From the NCBI GenBank assembly GCA_002734065.2, contig NVXU02000025.1:124001-188000 (forward strand): a stretch of 64,000 bases of DNA, given 5' to 3'. Numbering within the stretch: the stretch's first letter is position 1; each line of letters opens with the position of its first letter. The notes beneath the pieces were generated by a model. That model searched no databases. It saw only the letters and a list, made by a program, of their open reading frames with translations, and was not told the DNA's origin. The stretch comes from Fluviicola sp. (GTDB lineage: Bacteria; Bacteroidota; Bacteroidia; Flavobacteriales_D; Crocinitomicaceae). Both the position numbers and the translations under genes were made by a program. This document shows positions 25,789-35,170 of the stretch, one piece after another.

Positions 25789-28735
25789 AAACCACATTCA
25801 CTATCCTACCCGGAACAACAATCACCTTTTTCGGTGCGTTGCCATCCAACCATTTAATTGCGACTTCGTGAGCAAGAACTGCCGCCTCTACGTCTTTTGG
25901 GTTCATTTCTGTCGGTAATTCTATCTTAAAACGCATTTTACCATTGATAGAAACAGGATAATTGATATTTGCCTCTACCAAATGCTTCTCATCGAAAGTT
26001 GGGAAAGTTGCATAACTTAAAGTACCTGCTTCGTTTCCTAATTTCACCCATAATTCTTCTGAAATATGTGGCGCATAAGGAGAAAGCATAATCACTAACT
26101 CTTGCAAAATTGCTTTGTTATTGCATTTTTGCTCGTTGAGTTCGTTGACACAAATCATAAAGGCAGAGACGCCTGTATTGAAAGAATAACGTTCTAAATC
26201 GTCAGTGATTTTCTTGATGGTCTTGTGCAAGGTTTTCAACGCGTCTTTTGATGGTGTATTCTCGTCCAAAGCAACATTTCCTTGCTCGTTGTGGAACAAT
26301 CGCCACAGTTTTCTTAAGAAATTATGCACGCCATTGATTCCTTTGGTGTCCCAAGGTTTGCTTTGCTCCAAAGGACCGAGAAACATTTCGTACATGCGCA
26401 AAGTGTCTGCTCCGAATTGCTCTACTAGCTCGTCTGGCGTCTGCACATTGAATTTAGATTTAGACATTTTCTCAACCTCGTGACCGCAGATGTAAGTTCC
26501 ATCGTCTTCGAGGATGAATTCAGCATCTTTGTATTCTTCACGCCAGTTTTTGAACGCTTCGATGTCGAGAATATCGTTATCGACCATTGAAATGTCGGCG
26601 TGGATAGATAAAATGTGATTATTGAACCATTTATATTCTACACCAAATTTCATTTTTAAGGTTTCAACAATTTCATTTTTTACAGCTCTAAAACTGGAGT
26701 TTAATTCCAACGATACTTTATTATTTCTTTTTGCCTCGTTATATTTCTCTATAATAGCTGCTTTCGAGTTCGAAATAAATACTAAGGGGAATTCACCTTC
26801 GTTTTCTTGTGAGTTTTCATGTATTATTCTACTTAAAAAAAGTTTTTTAACAAAACTACTTCTTCCCAAAATCATTCCTTGGTTAATCATCTTCTGAAAA
26901 GGCTCATCGAAAGGAATGAATCCCATATCGTGTAAGAATTTTGTCCAAAAGCGAGAATAAAGTAGATGTCCCGTTGCGTGTTCAGAACCACCGATGTATA
27001 AATCGACGTTCTTCCAATAATCAACCTTCTCTTTGCTTACAAAAGCATCCTCATTATTCGGATCCATGTAGCGCAAGAAATACCAAGAACTTCCTGCCCA
27101 ACCTGGCATGGTGTTAAATTCCATTCTGTCGCCTTCAAAATGATTCCAAGCTTCTTTTTTTGCTCGTGCTAAAGGCGGCTCGCCATCTTCCGTTGGTAAA
27201 TATTTATCCACCTCTGGCAAAGTGATTGGCAAGTCTTTATCGTCCACCAAATAAGGTGTTTCGCCTTTGTAATAAACAGGAAACGGTTCTCCCCAATATC
27301 TTTGTCGTGAGAAAACAGCATCTCTCAGTCGGTAATTCGTTTCGCCTTTGCCTAAATCGCGTTGTTGGATCTCGTAAATCGCCAATTTCATCGCTTTTTT
27401 GACTTTTAAATCGTTCAAAAAGTCAGAATTGGTAATTATACCTTCTTTTTCAGTATAAGCACCTTCGGAGATGTCAATGTCTTTAAAAATGTTCTTTATT
27501 TCGATGTTAAAATGCTTGGCAAAATCCCAATCACGTTGGTCGCCACAAGGAACTGCCATTACTGCACCTGTTCCGTAGGATGCAAGGACGTAATCACCAA
27601 TCCACACTGGAATTTTTTCTCCAGAGAATGGGTGAACAGCATAAGCACCTGTAAATTGACCCGAGATGTTTTTCACATCTGCCTGTCGGTCTCTTTCTGA
27701 TTTTAATGATGCTTCCTTTTTGTAATTCTCAACGGCATCTTTGTATTCTGTGGTTGTAATTTCATCAACAAAAGGATGTTCTGGAGCCAAAACCATGAAA
27801 GAAACGCCGAAAATGGTGTCTGGGCGAGTGGTGAATACTTCGACCACACTATTATGATTCTCAAGTTCAAATTTCACAGATGCGCCGACTGATTTTCCAA
27901 TCCAATTGCGTTGTTGGTCTTTGATAGAATCTGTCCAATCGATGGTGTCTAATCCTGTCAATAAACGTTCTGCATAAGCTTTGATTCTCATCGACCACTG
28001 ACGCATTAACTTCTGTTGCACAGGATGCCCACCTCTTTCTGAGACTCCGTTTACAATTTCATCGTTGGCCAAAACGGTACCCAATGCAGGACACCAGTTT
28101 ACCCACGAGTCAGCGAGGTAAGCCAGTCTATATTCTTGTAAAATGTGTTCTCTTTTCTCTTCAGAATAGGATTTCCATTCTTTTGCAGAAAAAACATCTT
28201 CTTTATCTGTGCAAGCATTGACTTTCTCGTTGCCATTGCTTTCAAATTCTGCAATTAACTTGTCAATTGACTCTGCTTTATCGTTATTATTGTCGTAATA
28301 AGCATTAAATAATTGCTTAAAAATCCATTGTGTCCATTTGTAGTATTCTGGAGAAGAAGTTCTCACTTCTCTGTCCCAATCGAATGAGAAACCAATCTGA
28401 TCCATTTGCCCACGATAACGAGCGATGTTTTCTTTGGTTGTAATACTTGGGTGCTGACCTGTTTGAATAGCGTATTGTTCTGCGGGTAAACCAAAAGAAT
28501 CGTAACCCATTGGATGCAGAACGTTGAATCCTTTTAAACGTTTGTAACGTGCATAAATATCTGACGCAATGTAGCCAAGAGGATGCCCAACATGCAAGCC
28601 TGCGCCAGAAGGATAAGGAAACATGTCCAATACATAAAACTTTGGTTTGCTTGAAAAGTCTTCCGCACGAAAAGTCTTATTATCCGCCCAAAATTTTCTC
28701 CAATTCTCCTCGATTTCTCTAAAATTATACTCCAT
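25784..28735 (-). CDS. leuS: Leucyl-tRNA synthetase
   Basis: 983 residues from the ATG at 28735; the ATG at 28741 (MTMEYNF) is also possible, whereas the first ATG at 28759 overlaps the predicted -7 element and is rejected. The class I HIGH motif is HVGH (residues 48-51). The CP1 editing domain includes TTRPDTIFG and the GTGAVMAVPCGDQRD segment. The KMSKS motif lies near residue 755. The protein is longer than the E. coli enzyme because of insertions near residues 160-200 and 640-740, the latter next to the leucine-specific region; such insertions are usual in Bacteroidota. It loads leucine on tRNA-Leu. It is divergent from the sensor kinase gene. Confidence 0.97.
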   Translation of the reverse strand: MEYNFREIEENWRKFWADNKTFRAEDFSSKPKFYVLDMFPYPSGAGLHVGHPLGYIASDIYARYKRLKGFNVLHPMGYDSFGLPAEQYAIQTGQHPSITTKENIARYRGQMDQIGFSFDWDREVRTSSPEYYKWTQWIFKQLFNAYYDNNNDKAESIDKLIAEFESNGNEKVNACTDKEDVFSAKEWKSYSEEKREHILQEYRLAYLADSWVNWCPALGTVLANDEIVNGVSERGGHPVQQKLMRQWSMRIKAYAERLLTGLDTIDWTDSIKDQQRNWIGKSVGASVKFELENHNSVVEVFTTRPDTIFGVSFMVLAPEHPFVDEITTTEYKDAVENYKKEASLKSERDRQADVKNISGQFTGAYAVHPFSGEKIPVWIGDYVLASYGTGAVMAVPCGDQRDWDFAKHFNIEIKNIFKDIDISEGAYTEKEGIITNSDFLNDLKVKKAMKLAIYEIQQRDLGKGETNYRLRDAVFSRQRYWGEPFPVYYKGETPYLVDDKDLPITLPEVDKYLPTEDGEPPLARAKKEAWNHFEGDRMEFNTMPGWAGSSWYFLRYMDPNNEDAFVSKEKVDYWKNVDLYIGGSEHATGHLLYSRFWTKFLHDMGFIPFDEPFQKMINQGMILGRSSFVKKLFLSRIIHENSQENEGEFPLVFISNSKAAIIEKYNEAKRNNKVSLELNSSFRAVKNEIVETLKMKFGVEYKWFNNHILSIHADISMVDNDILDIEAFKNWREEYKDAEFILEDDGTYICGHEVEKMSKSKFNVQTPDELVEQFGADTLRMYEMFLGPLEQSKPWDTKGINGVHNFLRKLWRLFHNEQGNVALDENTPSKDALKTLHKTIKKITDDLERYSFNTGVSAFMICVNELNEQKCNNKAILQELVIMLSPYAPHISEELWVKLGNEAGTLSYATFPTFDEKHLVEANINYPVSINGKMRFKIELPTEMNPKDVEAAVLAHEVAIKWLDGNAPKKVIVVPGRIVNVVL

Positions 28736-28756
28736 TGTCATTCCATTTGTAAGGCG

Positions 28757-28764
28757 CAAAGGTA
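28757..28764 (-). promoter_or_regulatory. -7 promoter element for leuS
   Basis: TACCTTTG on the minus strand matches TAnnTTTG exactly. Transcription would start near 28750, which decides the leuS start in favour of 28741 or 28735. Confidence 0.5.
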
Positions 28765-28780
28765 ACTTATTTTAAATGTA

Positions 28781-28801
28781 GAATGAAGAATGAAGAATGA
28801 A
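28781..28801 (+). repeat. Tandem GAATGAA x3
   Basis: Three perfect heptamers followed by GAATTA lie between the divergent leuS and sensor kinase genes. It is a simple-sequence tract that could vary in length. Confidence 0.8.
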
Positions 28802-28875
28802 GAATTACACCTTTCTATTTTTAATTCTTAATTTTCGTATCTAAATACAAATGGAAATCCCTATTTTTACTCTCA

Positions 28876-31107
28876 ATGTTGAATAAAACGTGCGTTAAAG
28901 TCTTGTTTTTGTTCCTATTCATTCTGAGTAGTGAATTCGTCGTGTCACAACAATCCAAAGAGAGTCAGCTTATTCAATCGATAAAGTCAGAAAAGAACCC
29001 GAAAAAACGGTTCAATCGTATCTTATCTTTGGGTGAGTTTTACAAAATACACAACATTGAACGTGCAGATTCTATCAAGAACATCATCGTAAAAAATAGC
29101 CGAACTTTTGATGATACCACACGGTTTAACGCTCTTTTTTACAAAGCAGAAATTGCTTATTTGCGAGGAAATCAAGATGAGTATTTTAAGACTATTTTAG
29201 AGTGTCAACCTTTTTTAAATCGACTAAATACAGATGAAATTCGCTTTAAACTTTTTCGACATTTAGGAGCCTATCATACGAGTATGCAAGAGCATGAAAC
29301 GGCGCAATTTTATTTCAGAAACTGCATCAAGATGGCAAAGCGCGACCGTGACAATAAAAGGTTGTCTGAGTCTTTTTCCTTCCTTGCTTTGGACTTTATG
29401 TGGGACAATCAGAAGGATTCGGCACTATTCCATGCCAATCTCGCTATTAAAACCGCCAGAAAAGCGAAAAACAAGACGGAATTGGCGAAAGCATTCAATA
29501 CACAAGCAAGAATTTATGCGTTTTTTGGGCAAATTGAATTGAGTGTGGCAAAAAACCTAATCAGTTTGCAACTCGTTGAAGAAACACACAATGTGTATTT
29601 GCTTTCACAATATTCAAGAGAGACAGGGCATGCCCAGGAGTTAATTCTCAACCTCAATGAGGCTGAATATTATTACAATCAATCGTTAAGGTATGCTCAA
29701 CAAATAAGTGATCAAAGGCAGATTGCATTGGCGCTTACCAGTCTTGCTTCGGTGCAACTAAGCCGTGGAAATTATGACGCAGCAACCGAGAATGCAACCA
29801 AATCTATCGCATACTTAGACAAACTTAACGACTACAATGGTCTTGGTGAAACACACAACATTCTTGGTGAAATTTACAAAGCCCAAAAAAGTTATGAAAA
29901 AGCGTCGAGTCATTTGAATCAGGCACTTGTTTATTATGAATCTGCTGGAAACAGAGAGCAAATTGCCGCTGTTTATCACAACGTGGGGACTGTATTTAAG
30001 GCACAAAAAAAATACACGAATGCCTTGAATTATTTGAACCGCTCCATTGAAATTAGAGAGCAATTTGGAGCTAAAAATCAAATTTATCACACCTATCGTG
30101 TGATTGCTGATGTATATAAGGACATTAATAACAAAGCGAAGTCACTCGAATATTTAGAATTATACCTCAATTATGTTGACAGTAATACAATATTGCAATC
30201 GGCAACAAAAATTGCAGAATTGAATGAGTCTTACCGGTCAGAAAAAAGAGAACGCTTAATCAATGCACAAGCGGACTCATTGCAACGACAACAACAAGAA
30301 AAAGTGTTGTCTTCGACCAAATTAGAGAATAGTCAACTGCGAAACAATTTCCAGATGTATATTATTGTTGCATTTCTTATTATTATCGTTCTTGCCTTCA
30401 TTATTCTTTTTTACCGCTGGAATCAAACCAAAATAAAACAGCAACAAAAAGAAGCAGAAATGTCGCAAACATTATTGAGAACGCAAATGAATCCTCATTT
30501 TGTTTTTAATGCAATGTCGGTGATTCAAAGTTATATTTTTGAGAACGATACCGTTAATTCTTCCAAATTTTTGGTAAATTTTTCTCGCTTGATGCGTTTA
30601 ATCCTTGAAAATTCTCCTAAAAAGCACATTCCCATCGAAACTGAAATGGAAATTTTAGAAAAGTATTTAGGGATGCAGAAACTACGATTCCAAGACCGTT
30701 TTGAATTTGAAATTTATGCCGACGACAACCTGTTCGACGAGCACGCCATTCTGCCCCCAATGATTACGCAACCTTTCATTGAGAATGCCATTGAACACGG
30801 TCAACTACACACAATAGAAGGTGGTTTTATTCACGTTACTTTCAAGAAGGTAGAAGACATGCTATTGATCTCCATTATTGACAACGGAGTAGGCAGAAAA
30901 GGTTCTGCAGCAACAAAAAAATCTTCCGCTCACAAAAGTATGGCGATAGACATTACGAAAGAAAGAATTGAGAATTTGAATAAAAAACACAACACCGATG
31001 GCAGTTTAAGTGTAGAAGATTACAACAAAGACTTGCAAACTGGAACAAAAGTGTTAATTTCGTTACCGTACACTGTTGACTCAAACCCTTCAAACGACAC
31101 AACATGA
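28876..31107 (+). CDS. LytS-type sensor histidine kinase with TPR sensor region
   Basis: 743 residues. A signal peptide/anchor (about 1-25, ending FVVSQ) is followed by 7-8 tetratricopeptide repeats (about 60-430; for example GLGETHNILGEIYKAQKSY). A coiled linker and one transmembrane helix (about 492-513) precede the kinase. The His_kinase domain has the phospho-acceptor in QMNPHFVFNA near residue 541, and the ATPase N box PFIENAIEHG and G box IDNGVGRKG. The TPR region is thus periplasmic and the kinase cytoplasmic. It overlaps the response regulator by ATGA, so the two are a translationally coupled pair. The signal that it detects is unknown. Confidence 0.93.
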   Translation: MLNKTCVKVLFLFLFILSSEFVVSQQSKESQLIQSIKSEKNPKKRFNRILSLGEFYKIHNIERADSIKNIIVKNSRTFDDTTRFNALFYKAEIAYLRGNQDEYFKTILECQPFLNRLNTDEIRFKLFRHLGAYHTSMQEHETAQFYFRNCIKMAKRDRDNKRLSESFSFLALDFMWDNQKDSALFHANLAIKTARKAKNKTELAKAFNTQARIYAFFGQIELSVAKNLISLQLVEETHNVYLLSQYSRETGHAQELILNLNEAEYYYNQSLRYAQQISDQRQIALALTSLASVQLSRGNYDAATENATKSIAYLDKLNDYNGLGETHNILGEIYKAQKSYEKASSHLNQALVYYESAGNREQIAAVYHNVGTVFKAQKKYTNALNYLNRSIEIREQFGAKNQIYHTYRVIADVYKDINNKAKSLEYLELYLNYVDSNTILQSATKIAELNESYRSEKRERLINAQADSLQRQQQEKVLSSTKLENSQLRNNFQMYIIVAFLIIIVLAFIILFYRWNQTKIKQQQKEAEMSQTLLRTQMNPHFVFNAMSVIQSYIFENDTVNSSKFLVNFSRLMRLILENSPKKHIPIETEMEILEKYLGMQKLRFQDRFEFEIYADDNLFDEHAILPPMITQPFIENAIEHGQLHTIEGGFIHVTFKKVEDMLLISIIDNGVGRKGSAATKKSSAHKSMAIDITKERIENLNKKHNTDGSLSVEDYNKDLQTGTKVLISLPYTVDSNPSNDTT

Positions 31108-31847
31108 CCAAAATATTAATCATAGACGACGAAAATAGAACAAGAGAATTAATTGCAAAGATGATTGATTCTTTCGGACTTGACGTGGAAACTATACCTG
31201 ATGGAGAGAATGTTGAATCTGGAATTTCAGCCATTAAGAACCACAATCCAGACATCGTTTTCTTGGATATTCAGATGCCAGATGGAACTGGTTTTGATGT
31301 TCTTGCATCAATACCCAATAAAGAATTTGAAGTGATTTTTATCACTGCGCATGAAGAGTTCGCAATTAAAGCAATCAAATTTAGTGCTTTGGACTACCTT
31401 CTTAAGCCTGTAGATTTGAGCGAGCTTCGATCTTCGTTGGAAAAAGCAATTGAAGCGGTAAAAGAAAAAAGTGACTCGTCCAGTTTTGAAGCTTTACAAT
31501 CAAACATTCAACCAAATGAAAAAAGAAGACTTGTATTAAAAACATCTGACAGTGTTCATGTAGTTGAGTTGGATCAAATCATTCGTTGTGAAGCAGACAG
31601 AAATTATACATCCTTCTTTTTGGTGGATAACAAGAAAATTCTTGTTTCAAAAACGTTAAAAGATTATGAGACCCTGCTTTCAGGGCATAATTTTTTGAGA
31701 ATCCAGCAATCACACTTAATCAACCTCAATTTTATTGATCGCTATGACAAAAAGAATGGTGGTGCAGTTGTTATGAAAGATGGTTCTGAAGTTCCTTTGT
31801 CTCCAGCAAAACGCGACGTATTCTTCAAGCGTTTGGAGAATTTATAA
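31104..31847 (+). CDS. LytTR-family response regulator
   Basis: 247 residues. The receiver domain (1-120) has the acidic pair IIDDE (residues 6-10), the phosphorylation site Asp55 in FLDIQMPDG, Thr in FITAHEE and Lys in YLLKPVD. The LytTR DNA-binding domain fills residues about 145-247 (IIRCEADRNYTSFFL, FLRIQQSHLINL). It should be phosphorylated by the kinase whose stop codon it overlaps and bind direct-repeat promoter sites. Its targets are unknown; no obvious site was found in the neighbourhood. Confidence 0.95.
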   Translation: MTKILIIDDENRTRELIAKMIDSFGLDVETIPDGENVESGISAIKNHNPDIVFLDIQMPDGTGFDVLASIPNKEFEVIFITAHEEFAIKAIKFSALDYLLKPVDLSELRSSLEKAIEAVKEKSDSSSFEALQSNIQPNEKRRLVLKTSDSVHVVELDQIIRCEADRNYTSFFLVDNKKILVSKTLKDYETLLSGHNFLRIQQSHLINLNFIDRYDKKNGGAVVMKDGSEVPLSPAKRDVFFKRLENL

Positions 31848-32159
31848 AAGCTAGAATAATTCAAACTTTGGAAATATTCATCCAAAGTACCTCGATATTC
31901 ATTTAGTGCCTGATAATCATTTTTAATTTCGTATCATTGAATAAGAAATAAGGAGAAATATCAGGAATCTTTCTTTTAGTTTCGCTTTGAGATATTGAAG
32001 AAATAATAACACTGCTTGGAGAGGCAGTTTCATTTTCTAGTTTGATTAAAGAGTATAACAGTTCTTAATTACTTCAATCTTAAAGTTGTGTTTATTCACA
32101 GACTTTAGAAAGTTCCTGATCTTTTTTAATTATTTCTAAAAGGTTTAATTCTACCTTAT

Positions 32160-32240
32160 TACTAAATAGAGTTTGTTGTATTACTACTATAATGAAAATT
32201 ACTACTACGTAGAAAGAGCTAAGAAATTAGCTCTTTTTTT
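32160..32240 (+). ncRNA. Candidate small RNA or long 3' UTR ending in a terminator
   Basis: The 371-base gap 31848-32218 has no gene. It ends in ATTACTACTATAATGAAAATTACTACTACGTAG, read here as two TTACTACTA motifs, then a 10-bp stem AAAGAGCTAA/TTAGCTCTTT with a GAAA loop and TTTT (32213-32240). The hairpin lies within the end of the opposite-strand cyclase gene. It may be the 3' end of an independent small RNA, possibly of the Flavo-1 kind by vague resemblance, or a long UTR of the response regulator. Confidence 0.4.
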
Positions 32241-32980
32241 ATTTGATACAATACCGGCCTGCTTGGTGCAGCATCGTTCTCGAAAGGTGCTGTTTGTAAA
32301 TTAAGCATGTAAACTCCATCCTTTATTTCAGTTTTTACAAAAATGAGCTCTGTTATTGTTCTTTCAAAATTTGGCGTTTCAGGCACCTCCCAAAATGCAT
32401 GATGAAAGGCCAATTCTCCATTATCATTCTCTCGATCAACAGAAGGTAAATCAACCAGCAAGTGTTTAACGCCTGCTGCTAGAATAACTTCAACACATTC
32501 TTTTTGAAAATATGGGGGATTTGTAGAAGAATAATCCTTCGATAGCTTTCCGTTCTCGTTAGGCAATGTCCTTATTATGAGTGCTTCTGTTTCTTTACTG
32601 AGAGTTGATAATTGATCCTTTGTAATGATGAAATCAACAACACCATCCTCTCTAGTAACTCTTTTGGGAAGAATGGACAGTACTTGGGCATTAAAAAAAT
32701 AATTGTTAAGCACCTTATTAACCGAATGAACTTTCTCGGTAATGTGACCTAAACATTCTGTATGCGTTCCATGCCCGTGCGGATTAAAAAATACATCCCG
32801 GAAATTCACAGCGCCCCCATCCTTTACAGAGCCAACATAATTATCAGTAACAACAGGCGTAAATCGAGGTTGCTTCACGTACCAAGCTTTTGGGTTTCGG
32901 TTGGAGTCACTCAGTGGGATGGAAATATCTATGGGGGAATTCGTGTCAATATAGTGCGACTTGTCGATGTGTAATTTCAT
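32219..32980 (-). CDS. Cyclase-family (kynurenine formamidase-like) metal hydrolase
   Basis: 253 residues. The family metal-binding motif appears as HGHGTHTECLGH (His68, His70, His73, Glu75, His79), a variant of HxGTHxDxPxH. The C-terminal half has LLVDLPSVDREN and ELIFVK typical of the fold. Members hydrolyse N-formylkynurenine or related amides, or metallate cyclic substrates. No tryptophan-catabolism genes are nearby, so the substrate is uncertain. Glu in place of Asp and CLG in place of a Pro motif make it an atypical member. It is transcribed away from the HAD gene; TATATTCG (minus, 32986-32993) is a seven-of-eight -7 match that would make its mRNA nearly leaderless. Confidence 0.82.
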   Translation of the reverse strand: MKLHIDKSHYIDTNSPIDISIPLSDSNRNPKAWYVKQPRFTPVVTDNYVGSVKDGGAVNFRDVFFNPHGHGTHTECLGHITEKVHSVNKVLNNYFFNAQVLSILPKRVTREDGVVDFIITKDQLSTLSKETEALIIRTLPNENGKLSKDYSSTNPPYFQKECVEVILAAGVKHLLVDLPSVDRENDNGELAFHHAFWEVPETPNFERTITELIFVKTEIKDGVYMLNLQTAPFENDAAPSRPVLYQIKKELIS

Positions 32981-33039
32981 ATAGACGAATATAGGCGTAA
33001 ATTAATTTCAGAACAAGCTTTTTTTCTTTTCTTTGAGAC

Positions 33040-33660
33040 ATGATAGACAAAAGTATTGATACCATCATTTTTGATTATGGCGGAGTTCTAATTAATTTAG
33101 ATTATCAGGCAACAATTAATGCGTTTGGGGAATTGGGAATTGATGATTTTGAAAGTTTATACTCACAGGCGGAGCAGTCCAACCTTTTCAATGACCTTGA
33201 AACAGGACAAATTTCGCCTGCCTATTTTATCAATCAGTTGCTGGAACTTCTTCCTGCTAATATTACTCCCAATCAGGTTGTTCACGCTTGGAATTCAATA
33301 ATAAAAGATGTCCCGAAAGAGTCCGTTGAATTACTACTAAAACTGAAGCGTCAAGGATACAGATTATTTTTGCTAAGCAACACAAACCAGTTGCACATTG
33401 ACGTTGCGGATTCGGAGTGGTTGAAGGTTAGTGAGTTTCCTTTGGTAAAATTCTTTGATGCTGTTTATTATTCTCACGAAGTAAAAATGAGAAAACCGAA
33501 CGCCGAAATTTTTGAGTTTGTTTGCACTGAGAATGTTCTAGATCCGAAAAAAACGCTATTCATTGACGATTCTATTCAACATATTGAAGGTGCAAAAAAA
33601 ATGGGCTTGCAGACCGTTCATTTAGAGAAAGGAATGCTTCTTCAGGAGCTTTTTTCTTGA
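33040..33660 (+). CDS. HAD-superfamily phosphatase (YihX-like)
   Basis: 206 residues. Motif I is TIIFDYGGVL (nucleophile Asp near residue 11; the general acid of DxD is replaced by Gly as in YihX-like members), motif II is LLSNTN near 111, motif III Lys is in MRKPNAEIF near 150, and motif IV is FIDDS near 177. The cap is of the alpha-helical subclass I. It should be a cytoplasmic phosphatase for a small phosphorylated metabolite such as a sugar phosphate; the substrate cannot be read. The 3' end overlaps the convergent epimerase gene by 19 bases. Confidence 0.88.
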   Translation: MIDKSIDTIIFDYGGVLINLDYQATINAFGELGIDDFESLYSQAEQSNLFNDLETGQISPAYFINQLLELLPANITPNQVVHAWNSIIKDVPKESVELLLKLKRQGYRLFLLSNTNQLHIDVADSEWLKVSEFPLVKFFDAVYYSHEVKMRKPNAEIFEFVCTENVLDPKKTLFIDDSIQHIEGAKKMGLQTVHLEKGMLLQELFS

Positions 33661-34049
33661 CAAAGTTCTACCAAGATCCCTTCAGTAGATTTAGGATGCA
33701 AAAAAGCAATTCGTTTATTATCTGCTCCATCTTTAGGGGATTCGTGAATTAAGATAAATCCATTTTTTTTCAGTCGAGCAAGTTCTTCTTCAAGGTCGTC
33801 CACTTCAAAGGCGACGTGGTGAAAGCCTTTCTTTCCCTTGTCTAAAAATTTCGCTATAGCTGAGTCTGAATTTGTGGCTTCCAGAAGTTCAATTTTAGAA
33901 TCTCCAACCTGAATGAATGCGGTTTTAACTCCTTCTGAAATAACTTGTTCTTCTTTGTAGCTTTCCTTGCCAAGAAGCACTTCGAAAACCTTAAGAGAAT
34001 CTTCTATGCTCTCAACTGCAATGCCAAGATGCTCAATTTTCCTAATCAT
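33642..34049 (-). CDS. mce: Methylmalonyl-CoA epimerase
   Basis: 135 residues, the usual length. It is a vicinal-oxygen-chelate fold with two paired halves. Metal ligands are His7 (KIEHLGIAV), a Glu in KIELLE near 72, His in GFHHVAFEV near 92 and Glu in GILVELCQ near 129. It converts (S)- to (R)-methylmalonyl-CoA in the propionyl-CoA to succinyl-CoA route, feeding the TCA cycle. It is convergent with the HAD gene, and shares its strand with the T9SS protein upstream (34 bases), so they may be co-transcribed. Confidence 0.92.
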   Translation of the reverse strand: MIRKIEHLGIAVESIEDSLKVFEVLLGKESYKEEQVISEGVKTAFIQVGDSKIELLEATNSDSAIAKFLDKGKKGFHHVAFEVDDLEEELARLKKNGFILIHESPKDGADNKRIAFLHPKSTEGILVELCQEKSS

Positions 34050-34083
34050 AGAAAAAGCAAAAAATGTGAGAACTTATTTTGAT

Positions 34084-34881
34084 TTAATTCTTAATGAACT
34101 TCTCGTTCACATTATCAAAGTTGATGTAGTAAACACCCCTCAATAAATTGGAACAATTAACCGAAGAGCCAACGCCCTTTTTCACGATGTTTCCATAAGC
34201 ATCGTAAATCTCATACCTTGTTTCTGCAGGTTTTCCGTTGGCTATAAACTTAATTTCGTTTTTCACTTTGGTCGGCGTCTTCGTCACTACAGGGGCAGAA
34301 GATTCAAACTTAACCTCTTTAGAAGGTCGCTTTGTGCCAGAATGATCAATTTGAGCAATTCTGATTGTGTTTTCTCCAGAATGAGGTGTAACTGTAAACT
34401 CATATGAGTTACTTGCACCACTTCCTTTTCCTTGAACTTCACCAATTGTTACCCATTTGTTCCAACGGTATTGCTCAATAATAAATGGTAATTTCCCTTG
34501 CTCTCCGCTTGTTTTCCACGTTAATTTACCATCATCTGATATGCTCATGCTTTCAACATTGTAGGTTGAACGTGGCAATAAAACTTCTGGGTTTAATATT
34601 TTAGGCTTGCAACCATCATTGTGTTCAATAACAATAAATACAGGTTCTCCAATAGCGATATTAAACAGAGAAAAGTCAATTTCAAATGCGCCCATGCTGG
34701 TTCCGCCAGGCATGATGTCACCATTAACAGTAACCTTTGTTGCACAATAACCAAAACCTTCATCATCCATTGGGTTTTGAACGTATAAATTTTTCCCTTG
34801 GTAAGTTCCTTCTACAGAAAGAGCTCCAAATGCAACAGCATTAATGGAGAAAAACATAATCAATAAAATAAAATTCTTCAT
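34084..34881 (-). CDS. Small exported protein with T9SS-like sorting domain
   Basis: 265 residues. A signal peptide (about 1-20) precedes a beta-rich region with motifs resembling fibronectin III (SISDDGKLTWKTSGEQGKLPF, about 150-160 onward; residues 113-215 overall) and a Lys/Thr/Pro linker. The C-terminus YEIYDAYGNIVKKG ... LLRGVYYINFDN is a T9SS type A-like sorting tail, so the protein should cross the outer membrane. No function can be given. A -7 element lies 89 bases upstream, leaving a long leader with an imperfect hairpin (AAAAGC/GCTTTT). Confidence 0.78.
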   Translation of the reverse strand: MKNFILLIMFFSINAVAFGALSVEGTYQGKNLYVQNPMDDEGFGYCATKVTVNGDIMPGGTSMGAFEIDFSLFNIAIGEPVFIVIEHNDGCKPKILNPEVLLPRSTYNVESMSISDDGKLTWKTSGEQGKLPFIIEQYRWNKWVTIGEVQGKGSGASNSYEFTVTPHSGENTIRIAQIDHSGTKRPSKEVKFESSAPVVTKTPTKVKNEIKFIANGKPAETRYEIYDAYGNIVKKGVGSSVNCSNLLRGVYYINFDNVNEKFIKN

Positions 34882-34969
34882 CTGATATCAGTGTAAACGG
34901 AAAGGATATTCTTTATAAAAGCCACCATCTCATACGGCGCTTTTAAAACTAGCCCTTTTCATTAACAGA

Positions 34970-34977
34970 CAAATATA
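34970..34977 (-). promoter_or_regulatory. -7 promoter element for the small T9SS protein gene
   Basis: TATATTTG on the minus strand is an exact match to TAnnTTTG. Its leader would be about 85 bases, long for this window. Confidence 0.4.
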
Positions 34978-35065
34978 ATACGTTTTTGAATGAAATCAGC
35001 TATTAAATGATTTTTTTTTGAAAAAAAATAAAATATTTCCAGTTTGTTCCTTTATAAGTTAATGT

Positions 35066-35094
35066 TTTGCACTATATTAGACTTTTAATATTTG
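35066..35094 (+). promoter_or_regulatory. Probable promoter for the peptide-binding lipoprotein operon
   Basis: TTTG at 35066-35069 and AATATTTG at 35087-35094, 17 bases apart, match the -33/-7 pattern with one mismatch. Transcription would start near 35100, about 70 bases before the ATG. Confidence 0.4.
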
Positions 35095-35170
35095 CCCCTT
35101 ATCACAACACTGAATTTTATAGTTGTTTTTTGGAGCTAATTATTTAATCCTTGTTAAGACTAAAAAACAG

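Noticed and set aside
26622-26897. 91-codon plus-strand frame in the leuS insertion region
   Set aside because: Antisense to the continuous leuS frame, which shows all family motifs on both sides.
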